Assembly (NCBI GenBank): GCA_910585135.1
Contig: CAJUEB010000033.1
Span: 1 to 15,458 of the forward strand
Source of the DNA: an uncultured Eubacteriales bacterium
Lineage (GTDB): Bacteria > Bacillota > Clostridia > Peptostreptococcales > Anaerovoracaceae
Length of the DNA stretch: 15,458 nucleotides
Direction: 5' to 3'
Shown piece by piece: positions 1 to 7,607 of this stretch. The first letter of the stretch is position 1. The number at the start of each line of letters is the position of its first letter. The position numbers and the translations under genes are program-made. Under the pieces are notes generated by a model. That model was not told where the DNA came from. It worked only from the letters and a program-made list of their open reading frames with translations, and did no database searches.

Positions 1-334
1 TTCTTGTGCTGCGCGGAATCCAATCCTGCTTTCTCGCCAAATCGATGATCATGCCGCGAATCCGTTTTGAAACATAAGTTTCAAACTTCACGTTCATCTT
101 CGGGTCGAACTTGTCAATGGTGCTCATCAAGACGAGAACACCCTCATTAATGATATCCTCCATCTGCGCAAAGCTCAGATATACATCTCTCATGCGAATT
201 GCCGCGCTTTTGACCACATACAAATACCGAAGTGCCAGCTCCTGTTTAATTTCAAGCTGGCCGGTCTTTCCGTACTGCTCAAGAAGCTCTTCATTCGATT
301 TGTCGGCAAACTGCCTGTATGCCTGCAATTCCAT
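1..334 (-). CDS. fliA: Flagellar sigma factor sigma-28 (FliA/SigD), 5' part
   Basis: Encodes the first 111 codons of an RNA polymerase sigma factor that, in its family, directs transcription of late flagellar and chemotaxis genes; the gene runs off the window edge. My translation of the minus strand starts MELQAYRQFADK and continues through sigma region 2 with features such as RYLYVVKSAA, MEDIINEGVLVLM, FDPKMNVKFETYVSKRIRG and MIIDLARKQDWIPRSTR. The last segment is the region 2.4/3 boundary typical of SigD/FliA. The ATG at 334 is preceded by GAGGGG about four bases upstream, which supports this start. It begins 24 bases after the flhA stop, with no flhF, flhG or chemotaxis genes between. Regions 3 and 4 are outside the window, so intactness cannot be judged. 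The family call is confident; the symbol could equally be sigD. Confidence 0.9.
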   Translation of the reverse strand, partial: MELQAYRQFADKSNEELLEQYGKTGQLEIKQELALRYLYVVKSAAIRMRDVYLSFAQMEDIINEGVLVLMSTIDKFDPKMNVKFETYVSKRIRGMIIDLARKQDWIPRSTR

Positions 335-358
335 GTCGCCCCTCGCTTTGTTTCTGAA

Positions 359-2419
359 CTAACTGATATTTCCTACTGCCTGTATCTGGATATTGCTGGA
401 AATCTCATTGAACGAAAGCACGTAGATATTCGGATAAAAAGGTTCCAACATCCTATAGATATATATGCGGATCACCTGGCTTGTCAGAATCACCGGATCC
501 TGTGCAAGCTCATTAAATTTCTTCAGTTCTTCCCCGATCTGCGTGATCACCCGCTGCATAATATCCGGACTAAGCGCCAGATATGCGCCCTGCTCGCTCT
601 TGGCCATGCTTTCCACCATCTGCTTCTCAAGCTCCGCATCCAGCGTAAGCACGCGCATCTGCCCGCCAACGGCAAACTTTCTCGTAATAGTACGCTTGAG
701 CGCCATGCGAACCTGCTCGATCACCATGGTAATATCGCTTCCTTTTACTGCATTGTCCGAAATGACTTCCAGGATCGTCTCCATGTCCTTGATCGGAATA
801 CCTTCCTTCAAAAGGCTCATGAGGATCTTTTGCAGGTTTCCGTAGGTTACGATATTCGGGATACTTTCCTCCACCAGCTCCGGCGACGTCCGCTTGAGGC
901 TCTCCACGAGCTGCACCACCTCCTGGCGGCTTAAAAGCTCATACGCATGCTGCTTGATCGTTTCTGACAAATGCGTCAGCATAACGGAAAGCGGGTCGAT
1001 AACCGTATATCCGTAAATTTCCGCCAGTTCCTTGTTTTCCGGCAAAATCCACTTGCTCGGGATACCATATGCCGGCTCTACCGTCTCTATGCCGTCTACC
1101 TCCGCCGTCGGCTCGACAGGTTCTAAGGCCAGGTAATGGTCTACCAGGATTTCGCCCCTGGCAACCTCCTCGCCCTTTACCTTAATTACATATTGATTCG
1201 CATTCAGGCTGGAGCTGTCTCTAAGGCGTACCGACGGGATTACCAAGCCCATTTCCTGTGCATACTGACGCCTGAAAATGACGATCCTGTTGAGCATCTT
1301 GCCGCCGCTGGATTCATCCACCAGCGGAATCAGGCTGTATCCAAACTCCATTTCGATCGGTTCAACACCGATTAGGGAATAAACATTGTTGATATCCTTA
1401 TAATATTCTTCTTCAGTCAGGGGCTGCTCCTGTTGCCCCATATCCGCCGCAAGCCCTGTTTCAAGTTCTTCTGTTTCCGCCTGCATCTTCCGCATGAGGT
1501 ACAGCCCTCCGAGAATCAGGAACAGCGCTAATACGGCAATCTGAAGCTTCGGCATTCCCGGCACGAAGAACAGTACCAGAAGCACGAAACCAGTCATTAC
1601 AATGGCCTTTGGCTGTGCCAGGAATTGCCTGGACACATCCTCATTGAGGCTGCCATCCGATACGGCCCTCGTTACCATCATGCCCGTCGCCGTGGAAATC
1701 AAAAGGGCCGGTATCTGTGAAACGAGTCCGTCGCCTACCGTCGCAATGGAATACACGCTGAGCACCGACGACAAATCCATGCCGCCCATCAGCATCCCGA
1801 TCGCGCATCCTCCGAGAAGGTTAACCGCAGTAATGACGAGGGACATGATCGCATCACCTTTTACGATTTTGGTCGCACCATCCATCGCCCCATAAAAGTC
1901 AGCTTCCCGCTGAATCTTGTCACGGCGTTCCCTGGCTTCATCCTCCGTGATAAGGCCTGTGCTCAAATCTGCGTCGATGGCCATCTGCTTACCAGGCATT
2001 GCGTCCAAAGTAAACCTGGCCGCAACCTCAGAAACACGTTCTGCGCCTTTCGTGATGACGATGAACTGCACCAGCATGATAATGATAAATATGATAAATC
2101 CTACGATTACATTCCCCTGCAATACGAATGTCCCAAAGGAAGCAATCACATTTCCCGCCTGGCCGGAATTGAGAAGGATATTCCTCGTCGAAGATACGTT
2201 GATTCCGATACGAAACAAGGTCGTAATCAAAAGCAACGAAGGAAAAACCGAAAGCTGCAATGGTTCTCTGATATTCATGCTGATCAGGATCACGATCATC
2301 GAAATGGAAATATTCAAAAGAATCATCACATCCAGCAGGAATGGATTTAATGGTATTATCAACAGTAAAACGATGACAATTACAAACAGTGCCACCGCAT
2401 TATCTACGATTTTTTTCAT
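359..2419 (-). CDS. flhA: Flagellar biosynthesis protein FlhA (export gate)
   Basis: FlhA is the large membrane subunit of the flagellar type III export gate; its cytoplasmic domain docks chaperone-substrate complexes and its membrane part couples proton flow to export. The 686-residue product has the usual family length. Its N-terminal half is strongly hydrophobic, with several membrane helices in roughly the first 300 residues. It contains the conserved loop with RFTLDAMPGKQMAIDADL and the following FYGAMDGATKIVKGDAI segment (FHIPEP family signature region). A charged linker near residues 310-345 leads into the soluble C-terminal domain. The ATG overlaps the flhB stop in an ATGA arrangement, which suggests translational coupling between the two gate components. 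It looks complete and ordinary. Confidence 0.97.
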   Translation of the reverse strand: MKKIVDNAVALFVIVIVLLLIIPLNPFLLDVMILLNISISMIVILISMNIREPLQLSVFPSLLLITTLFRIGINVSSTRNILLNSGQAGNVIASFGTFVLQGNVIVGFIIFIIIMLVQFIVITKGAERVSEVAARFTLDAMPGKQMAIDADLSTGLITEDEARERRDKIQREADFYGAMDGATKIVKGDAIMSLVITAVNLLGGCAIGMLMGGMDLSSVLSVYSIATVGDGLVSQIPALLISTATGMMVTRAVSDGSLNEDVSRQFLAQPKAIVMTGFVLLVLFFVPGMPKLQIAVLALFLILGGLYLMRKMQAETEELETGLAADMGQQEQPLTEEEYYKDINNVYSLIGVEPIEMEFGYSLIPLVDESSGGKMLNRIVIFRRQYAQEMGLVIPSVRLRDSSSLNANQYVIKVKGEEVARGEILVDHYLALEPVEPTAEVDGIETVEPAYGIPSKWILPENKELAEIYGYTVIDPLSVMLTHLSETIKQHAYELLSRQEVVQLVESLKRTSPELVEESIPNIVTYGNLQKILMSLLKEGIPIKDMETILEVISDNAVKGSDITMVIEQVRMALKRTITRKFAVGGQMRVLTLDAELEKQMVESMAKSEQGAYLALSPDIMQRVITQIGEELKKFNELAQDPVILTSQVIRIYIYRMLEPFYPNIYVLSFNEISSNIQIQAVGNIS

Positions 2420-3495
2420 GCACTAATTCCAACTTTCTTGTTTAGCTTATATACATATACCAGGACTTCCGCAACAGCGCTGTAATAGTCTACCGAAATT
2501 TCCTGGTTGATTTCCGTTGTCGCATAAATCGCACGGGCAAGCGCTTTGTTTTCTATGATCGTAAGTCCATGCCGCTGGCCCTCGGCAATGATGCGTTTGG
2601 CTACCTCGTCCTGCCCTTTGGCAAGAACCACGGGCGCACTATCTATATCCATGTCATACCGCAGCGCTACCGCAAAGTGGGTTGGATTCTTGATAATGAC
2701 ATCCGCCTTCTCAATGGCCTGCATCATCCTCATCCTTGACCGCTTACGCTGCATCTCCTTGATTTTTCCCTTGATCTGGGGGTTTCCTTCCGTTTGCTTA
2801 TGTTCCTCTTTAATGTCCTGCTTCGACATCTTGATGCTGCGTTCGTATTCCCAGCGTTGGTACATCCAATCGAAAAAAGCGATGAACACAAACACCATGC
2901 AAAGCTTCAACACCAGCCCGAAAATGGAAAGCAGGATATGCGACAGGGACATCTTCACGTCCATGTCTAGCATCCGCACCAGGCTGACGATATTGCTCTT
3001 GAAGACCAAATACAGGATAATCCCCATGATGATGACCTTCAAAATGCCTTTTATTACTTCCACCGTATTTTTCAAAGAAAACAGCTTTTTAATTCCCTTG
3101 ATCGGGCTGAGCTTGCTGAACTTCGGCTTTAACGGTTTCATCGTAAAGAGAAATTTCGTCTGTACTGCAGTAGCCAGCGATCCCAGCAATACGCAAATCA
3201 GTAGAAGCGGGAGGAGGCATTTTGCCGCAGTGAGGACAAAATCATACCCAAGCAGCTTGAGGTTTCCCAGCGATAAAGAAACAGGATTGGATATTCCTTC
3301 CACCATGCTGACCATAAAAGCGCTGGCATTGTTGGCAATTCCCGGAAACAGTAACCGCATGGAGCAAAACGCACCGAACACAAAAACTACGCTAACGACA
3401 TCTTTACTGGTAAAGATATTACCTTTTCTTCTCTCGTCACGCCGTTTTTTGGGGGTCGCTTTTTCAGTTTTTTCGCCGGTACCACTATCTGCCAA
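2416..3495 (-). CDS. flhB: Flagellar export switch protein FlhB (TTG start)
   Basis: FlhB is the export-apparatus protein that changes substrate specificity from rod/hook to filament proteins when FliK signals that the hook is complete. The 359-residue product has a basic N-terminus (GEKTEKATPKKRRDERRKG, typical of FlhB/YscU), about four membrane helices in the first 210 residues, and a cytoplasmic domain. The self-cleavage site NPTH lies at residues 270-273, within IIKNPTHFAVALRYD, so autocleavage should be intact. The start codon appears to be TTG: an in-frame stop lies two codons upstream, and AAAAGGAGAG sits at a suitable distance. Its end overlaps flhA by four bases. FliK, its functional partner, lies upstream in the same operon. 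Confidence 0.97.
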   Translation of the reverse strand: MADSGTGEKTEKATPKKRRDERRKGNIFTSKDVVSVVFVFGAFCSMRLLFPGIANNASAFMVSMVEGISNPVSLSLGNLKLLGYDFVLTAAKCLLPLLLICVLLGSLATAVQTKFLFTMKPLKPKFSKLSPIKGIKKLFSLKNTVEVIKGILKVIIMGIILYLVFKSNIVSLVRMLDMDVKMSLSHILLSIFGLVLKLCMVFVFIAFFDWMYQRWEYERSIKMSKQDIKEEHKQTEGNPQIKGKIKEMQRKRSRMRMMQAIEKADVIIKNPTHFAVALRYDMDIDSAPVVLAKGQDEVAKRIIAEGQRHGLTIIENKALARAIYATTEINQEISVDYYSAVAEVLVYVYKLNKKVGISA

Positions 3496-3504
3496 CAGGT
3501 CTCA

Positions 3505-3514
3505 CTCTCCTTTT
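3505..3514 (-). promoter_or_regulatory. Ribosome binding site deciding the TTG start of flhB
   Basis: On the minus strand this reads AAAAGGAGAG, a strong Shine-Dalgarno match ending nine bases before TTG at 3495. An in-frame TGA at 3504-3502 excludes a start further upstream, leaving CTG or TTG; TTG is the more usual initiator. Confidence 0.75.
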
Positions 3515-3528
3515 ATCCGGTACGCAAT

Positions 3529-4296
3529 TTATATCTTCTGCAATACATACTGTGCCGCATCCAGCATATCGTCGATCAAGTCGCCGATATACCCTCCGAT
3601 AATCGCAGTCATAAACATCAGCATGATGAAACCCAGCATAATCTTTAACGGAATATCTACAATAAACAGATTAATCTGTGGAATAATCTTCATCAAAATT
3701 CCTACGCCGGCATCCAGCAAAAGCACCGTTCCGACGATCGGAAGAGCCAGCTTTACTGCCAAAACCACGCAGTCCCAAAATATGTCCAAAATGGCCTGTG
3801 CCGCCTCAGGACCGAAGGCGATCGTGCCGTAAGGCGCAATATCCGCAGACGTTACCAGGATCTCCATCAGGGCCAAATGCCCGTCTACCGCAAAAAACAA
3901 CAACATGAAATATATGTTTAATATATTTCCTGTCAATGCTACCTGAATGCCGCTCTGCGCATCATATATGCTGGCCATGCCCAGCGCCATCTGAAAATCT
4001 ATGATACTGCCCGCATACGTAACGACAAATGCGAACAGGTGCATAACCATGCCTAAAAGGAATCCGATTGCAAACTCCTTGATTAACAGGAATCCGTATT
4101 CGATAGGCGTTCCCAAATCGGGAATCGCTCCTGTTTCCAGCGGAGTAATCAGTAATGCCAAGACCAGCGCCATTCCCGTCTTGGCCATAGCCGGAATATT
4201 TCTTCTCCCCAGAATGGGATTCAGGAAAATAAACCCGCTCATCCGCATCAAGACCAAGGAAAACAGCATAAATTCCTGTGTCCCTGCTATAAGCAT
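3529..4296 (-). CDS. fliR: Flagellar export gate protein FliR
   Basis: FliR is an integral membrane subunit that joins FliP and FliQ in the export channel at the centre of the basal body. The 255-residue product is almost wholly hydrophobic, with about six membrane segments. Family-typical stretches include the N-terminal FMLFSLVLMRMSGFIFLNP followed by RRNIPAMAKTGMALVLALL, and later IDFQMALGMASIYDAQSG. The ATG at 4296 follows a clear AAGGAG six bases upstream, and that site overlaps the fliQ stop (TAAGGAG), so the two genes are probably coupled. The order fliP-fliQ-fliR-flhB-flhA is canonical. Length is normal and nothing looks damaged. Confidence 0.96.
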   Translation of the reverse strand: MLIAGTQEFMLFSLVLMRMSGFIFLNPILGRRNIPAMAKTGMALVLALLITPLETGAIPDLGTPIEYGFLLIKEFAIGFLLGMVMHLFAFVVTYAGSIIDFQMALGMASIYDAQSGIQVALTGNILNIYFMLLFFAVDGHLALMEILVTSADIAPYGTIAFGPEAAQAILDIFWDCVVLAVKLALPIVGTVLLLDAGVGILMKIIPQINLFIVDIPLKIMLGFIMLMFMTAIIGGYIGDLIDDMLDAAQYVLQKI

Positions 4297-4306
4297 ATTC
4301 CACTCC

Positions 4307-4570
4307 TTATCCCGCTATCAATACAAAAATCCGCGTCGCAAAATCTTGTAAATTCGCCAGCATCGTGTTGCCGGTTATCAATAGGACGAGGGCTATGATA
4401 ATGAGCTTCGGCACAAAGGTCAGCGTCTGCTCATGTATCTGTGTCGCCGCCTGTATGATCGATACCAATACGCCTACCATCATGCTGGTAATGAGAATCG
4501 GCCCGCCTAGCTGCACGGCCATCAGGAACAGGTCGTACATCAGGTCCTGTACCTCGCCTGCTGTCATCAT
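4307..4570 (-). CDS. fliQ: Flagellar export gate protein FliQ
   Basis: FliQ is the small two-helix membrane subunit of the export channel; several copies wrap around the FliP/FliR core. The 87-residue product is the usual length. It has two hydrophobic hairpin segments (about residues 13-40 and 53-75) and the family-typical GVLVSIIQAATQIHEQTLTF followed by VPKLI. The ORF opens with two consecutive ATG codons; GGGAG upstream is better spaced for the first. It lies 21 bases after fliP, and its stop codon forms part of the fliR ribosome binding site. Confidence 0.96.
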   Translation of the reverse strand: MMTAGEVQDLMYDLFLMAVQLGGPILITSMMVGVLVSIIQAATQIHEQTLTFVPKLIIIALVLLITGNTMLANLQDFATRIFVLIAG

Positions 4571-4591
4571 CAGCTAACCACTCCCTTTCCG

Positions 4592-5251
4592 TCAGAAATT
4601 AAAGCTGTTGACGATTGCCTGGAATAAAAGCTCCCAACCGTTTACCGTCACAAAGAGCAATAACTTAAATGGCAGCGCAATCGTCGCTGGCGGCAGCATG
4701 ATCATACCCATGGACATGAGCACGCTGGCAACGATGATATCAATCAGCAAAAATGGAATGAATATCAGAAATCCCGCCATAAACCCTCTTTTTAGTTCGC
4801 TTGTCATGAATGACGGAACTACGATGGAAAGCGGCAGTTCTTCGATATTTTCAGGTTTCTCTACATCCGCCAATTTCGTATAGAGGTTTACCGAACTCGT
4901 TTCCGTCTGCCGCAGCATAAACTGTTTGATCGGGACTTCCGCCCTGTCCAAAGCCTCTTCCTGCGTAACCGTCCCTGCAATGTACGGCTGATACGCATTT
5001 TCATTGATATCATCCACCACAGGGCGCATGATAAACAGCGTCAGGAACAAAGCGATTCCGATTAGCACCATATTCGGGGGCGTTGCCTGGATTCCCAAGG
5101 CCTGCCGCGTAAAAGACAAGATAATGATAATTCTCACAAAAGAGGTCATCATTATCACGATAGACGGCAGTAGCATGACTACCGTCAGCATCATCAATAT
5201 TTCTAACGTTGGAACGCTATTCCCATTTATGTTAACCAAAGCGTTATCCAT
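4592..5251 (-). CDS. fliP: Flagellar export gate protein FliP, short form
   Basis: FliP forms the core of the flagellar export channel with FliQ and FliR. The 219-residue product has the family-typical hydrophobic architecture and conserved stretches such as SFVRIIIILSFTRQALGIQ, TPPNMVLIGIALFLT and FIPFLLIDIIVASVLMSMGM, the last followed by MLPP. The C-terminal half includes PSFMTSELKRGFMAGF. Many FliP proteins carry a cleavable signal peptide and are about 245-265 residues long; here the protein starts essentially at the mature N-terminus (MDNALVNINGNSVPTLEIL). The ATG overlaps the last eight bases of fliO and is preceded by a purine-rich site (GGAAGAGGAAAG), so translation is probably coupled to fliO. 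A longer form is unlikely because the upstream region codes for fliO in another frame. Confidence 0.96.
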   Translation of the reverse strand: MDNALVNINGNSVPTLEILMMLTVVMLLPSIVIMMTSFVRIIIILSFTRQALGIQATPPNMVLIGIALFLTLFIMRPVVDDINENAYQPYIAGTVTQEEALDRAEVPIKQFMLRQTETSSVNLYTKLADVEKPENIEELPLSIVVPSFMTSELKRGFMAGFLIFIPFLLIDIIVASVLMSMGMIMLPPATIALPFKLLLFVTVNGWELLFQAIVNSFNF

Positions 5252-5597
5252 TGTTCTTCTTTCCTCTTCCCATCTTGTCCAAAATGTCCTTAAAGTCTAT
5301 CGTTGGTTTTTCCTTATTTTCGATAGGCGCCAACGGGATCAAATCATCCTCATCCAGTTCGGACAAAAAAGAAATTTGCGTGCCTGCGATCCCAATCAGG
5401 AAAAAGCGCGTGCCTATTTGGACAATGGCTGCACTGCGATCTTTTCCCAAGATAAGCTGGTCTTTGATCTGCATACAGCCGGAGCGGGTTTTTAGCCCCA
5501 CCCCTTTTCCGATATATTTCGTTGCTATATAAGCAAGGTACAGTATCGCAATAACGATGATCAGCGTACCGATTGCTGTCAGCATTCCTCTCATCAT
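5244..5597 (-). CDS. fliO: Flagellar biosynthesis protein FliO (FliZ)
   Basis: FliO is a small single-pass membrane protein that assists assembly of the FliP channel core. From the ATG at 5597 the product is 117 residues: a membrane helix at about residues 6-27 (TAIGTLIIVIAILYLAYIA), then a soluble domain with RSGCMQIKDQLILGKDRSAA and IGTRFFLIGIAG, typical of the FliO/FliZ family. The ORF stays open upstream to 5699, but that part overlaps fliY in another frame and is arginine-rich. The chosen start is supported by AGGTGAG just upstream, overlapping the fliY stop codon. A second ATG follows immediately and cannot be excluded. Position between fliY and fliP is canonical. Sequence similarity in this family is low, so the call rests on size, topology and neighbours as well as motifs. 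Confidence 0.88.
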   Translation of the reverse strand: MMRGMLTAIGTLIIVIAILYLAYIATKYIGKGVGLKTRSGCMQIKDQLILGKDRSAAIVQIGTRFFLIGIAGTQISFLSELDEDDLIPLAPIENKEKPTIDFKDILDKMGRGKKNNG

Positions 5598-5605
5598 AAG
5601 CTCAC

Positions 5606-7099
5606 CTATGCTTCTACTTCCAGTTCTTCCTGGATAATCTCCGTAATCCTCACGCCGAAATTGTCTTCGACAACAACGACGTCGCCCTTGGCGATGCACT
5701 GCCCGTTTACGAAGACATCCACCTGTTCGCCGGCTAGCTTATTCAGCACGATCAGGGAGCCTTTGTTAAATTCTAAAATATCCTTTACGAGCGTCTTGGT
5801 CCTGCCGATCTCGACCGAAACATCGAGCGGAACGCCCATGATCAGATCCAAGTTAGCATCTGGGTCTGCGCTCCCGTCGCTTTCCGTCAAATTATGCTGC
5901 GGCATCGTCCCTACCTTGATCTGCTTCGGGGCAGCCGCTGTTTTGTGCATATTCTTGAGCTGTTCCAGTTCCTGCTGCTGCAGCTCCATCTGCTGGCGCA
6001 TCATCTCCATCATTTGCTGCATCATCGCAACGCTTGCTGTATCCATCGATACGGCGGCTACAGGAGCTGATGCCTGTACAGGTGCAGCAGGAACCGCTGC
6101 CGCTGCTGCTGGAGCAGAAGCCATTGCAGGCCCAGGAGCAGCCACTGTGGGGGAGGGGGTAGAGGACGCCGCCTCCGGCTCTGCCGCTGCTGGAGCTGCC
6201 GGCGCAACTTCAGCCTCTGCGCCGCCTGCCTCCGCCAGCAATTTATTGATCGCATCCTGGTCGAGGACGCCTCCATCGCCGCCCCCGGCTGTTGCTGCCG
6301 TCTCCGGCTCTGCCGCTGTAGCAGTTTCCGGCGCAGCTCCGCTCTCCGGGCCGCCGCCTGCGCCTGCTAACAGTTTATTGATCGCATCCTGGTCGAGGAC
6401 GCCTCCATCGCCGCCTCCGGCTGTTGCCGCCGCCTCCGGCTCTGCCGCCGCTTCAGCTTCCGGGGCAGCTCCTGCTTTATCATCTTCAGGAAGTGTTCCT
6501 TCAGGGAAAAATCCGGATACCAATTCTTTTGCAAGCGGAATCGGCATAACGTGAAGGAACTCACTTTCCATTTCATCTCCGATTTTCAGGTTAAACCGGA
6601 TCACCACCATAGGTTCGCGTTCCGCAAAATACTTGTTTTTAAAGTCTTCCGAATCGTCAACCTCAAAAGCAATCGGTGTGGAAATGTTAACCGTCCTGGA
6701 CAATAATTCAGCCAGGGCTGTCGCTGACGAACCCATCATCTGGTTCATGATTTCGCAGACAGCGCTTAAATTCATCTCGTTGAGTTCAAATTCTTCATCC
6801 GGGATTTCCATTCCCATCATCCGTTCAACGATGATTTTGACGTCTGACCGTTTCAGAAGCATCACGTTGTTTCCGGTAATGCCTTCCACATACGTGATTT
6901 CCACGCCGACCGCAGGTTCAAGATTGGAAAACTCAAACTCGTCTATGCTCTTAATTTCCACAATGGGCGTCGTGATATCCACCCTGGCATTAAGCATAGT
7001 CGAGGCCGCTGTGGCCGACGAGCCCAAGCTTATATTCATAATTTCGCCGATCGCATCTATTTCCATAGGTGAGATCTTATTTGTTCCATTCTTTGCCAT
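5606..7099 (-). CDS. fliY: Flagellar motor switch phosphatase FliY (CheC-FliN fusion) with long repeat-bearing linker
   Basis: FliY belongs to the switch C-ring and in its family also dephosphorylates CheY-P. Residues 1-205 form a CheC-like domain with two complete phosphatase sites of the pattern [DS]x3Ex2N-x22-P: D15/E19/N22/P45 and S112/E116/N119/P142. Residues about 415-497 are a FliN (SpoA) domain, starting DLIMGVPLDVSVEIGRT. Between them lies an unusually long linker of about 205 residues, rich in Ala, Glu, Gly and Pro. It carries two copies of VLDQDAINKLLA (motif L at 235 and 279) 44 residues apart, then a Met/Gln-rich probable helix near 358-383. B. subtilis FliY is about 378 residues, so this protein (497) is much longer. 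The N-terminus starts almost directly in the CheC domain and lacks the usual N-terminal docking peptide; instead the linker motifs resemble it. The gene lies 34 bases after flgC. Confidence 0.95.
   Translation of the reverse strand: MAKNGTNKISPMEIDAIGEIMNISLGSSATAASTMLNARVDITTPIVEIKSIDEFEFSNLEPAVGVEITYVEGITGNNVMLLKRSDVKIIVERMMGMEIPDEEFELNEMNLSAVCEIMNQMMGSSATALAELLSRTVNISTPIAFEVDDSEDFKNKYFAEREPMVVIRFNLKIGDEMESEFLHVMPIPLAKELVSGFFPEGTLPEDDKAGAAPEAEAAAEPEAAATAGGGDGGVLDQDAINKLLAGAGGGPESGAAPETATAAEPETAATAGGGDGGVLDQDAINKLLAEAGGAEAEVAPAAPAAAEPEAASSTPSPTVAAPGPAMASAPAAAAAVPAAPVQASAPVAAVSMDTASVAMMQQMMEMMRQQMELQQQELEQLKNMHKTAAAPKQIKVGTMPQHNLTESDGSADPDANLDLIMGVPLDVSVEIGRTKTLVKDILEFNKGSLIVLNKLAGEQVDVFVNGQCIAKGDVVVVEDNFGVRITEIIQEELEVEA
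6242..6316. repeat. Direct repeat copy 2 in the fliY linker (75 bp)
   Basis: This copy matches 6374-6448 with three mismatches in 75 bases; the first 42 bases are identical. The offset is 132 bases, exactly 44 codons, so gain or loss of a unit keeps the frame. It encodes EPETAATAGGGDGG followed by VLDQDAINKLL. One mismatch changes Ala to Thr; the other two are synonymous. Confidence 0.95.
6374..6448. repeat. Direct repeat copy 1 in the fliY linker (75 bp)
   Basis: This is the partner of 6242-6316. It encodes EPEAAATAGGGDGG followed by VLDQDAINKLL, the first docking-like motif in reading order. The high identity, including at synonymous positions, suggests a fairly recent tandem duplication or ongoing recombination between the copies. 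Confidence 0.95.
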
Positions 7100-7133
7100 G
7101 TGACAATACTACCCTTCCATTCCAGTTCTATAC

Positions 7134-7577
7134 TTACTTGCCAACATCCAGAGCCTTTTGTGCCATGAGCTTGACCGCATTGTATGCGGTAATGTTCGCC
7201 TCATATGCCCTGGTCGCTGCCATGCTGTCTGTCATTTCCTTGATCATATCGATATTTGGTATCCTGACATATCCATTCTCGTCTGCATCGGGATGCTCCG
7301 GATCGTAAACTGCCTTTAGCTCGGTCTCATCGTCTATGATGGCAGCCGCCCTTACGCCAGCATTCGTCCCAATGGATTTTCCTGCCATAGTCGTGCTCAA
7401 TACATCATGAAAAGAGTTATTCTTTGCCTGAAGCACTACCATCTTCCTGCGATATGGGGCGCCTGATTCTGTTCGCGTCGTTTCGATATTTGCAATATTT
7501 TCCGCAACAACATCCAGTCTCATTCTCTGTGCCGTCATGCCTGACGCGCTAATGTTCAATGAACTTAAAAACGACAT
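7134..7577 (-). CDS. flgC: Flagellar basal-body rod protein FlgC (unusual location)
   Basis: FlgC is an axial rod protein exported through the flagellar type III system and built into the rod beyond FlgB and FliE. The 147-residue product is full length. Its N-terminus, MSFLSSLNISASGMTAQRMR then LDVVAENIANIETTRT, has the rod/hook N-terminal pattern. Its C-terminal half, with DPEHPDADENGYVRIPNIDM and MAATRAYEANITAYNAVKLM, followed by AQKALD, is specific to FlgC. The ATG at 7577 has an excellent AAGGAGG six bases upstream. flgC normally lies between flgB and fliE at the operon start; here it is inserted between cheY and fliY. Whether another flgC exists upstream cannot be seen in this window. 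The product shows no truncation or lost conserved parts, so it looks functional. Confidence 0.95.
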   Translation of the reverse strand: MSFLSSLNISASGMTAQRMRLDVVAENIANIETTRTESGAPYRRKMVVLQAKNNSFHDVLSTTMAGKSIGTNAGVRAAAIIDDETELKAVYDPEHPDADENGYVRIPNIDMIKEMTDSMAATRAYEANITAYNAVKLMAQKALDVGK

Positions 7578-7607
7578 AATATGCCTCCTTATAGTCTGTG
7601 CTTTCGC

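Noticed and set aside
2546..3832. Plus-strand open frame of 428 codons
   Set aside because: It is antisense to flhB and fliR, whose products are clearly conserved; its translation shows no recognisable domain and no good ribosome binding site was seen.
5598..5699. N-terminal extension of FliO to ATG 5699
   Set aside because: It overlaps fliY in another frame, is arginine-rich and unlike FliO, and the ribosome binding site favours 5597.
5661..6554. Plus-strand open frame of 297 codons, rich in Ala, Ser and Pro
   Set aside because: It mirrors the GC-rich Ala/Glu/Pro linker of fliY, and composition alone keeps the frame open.
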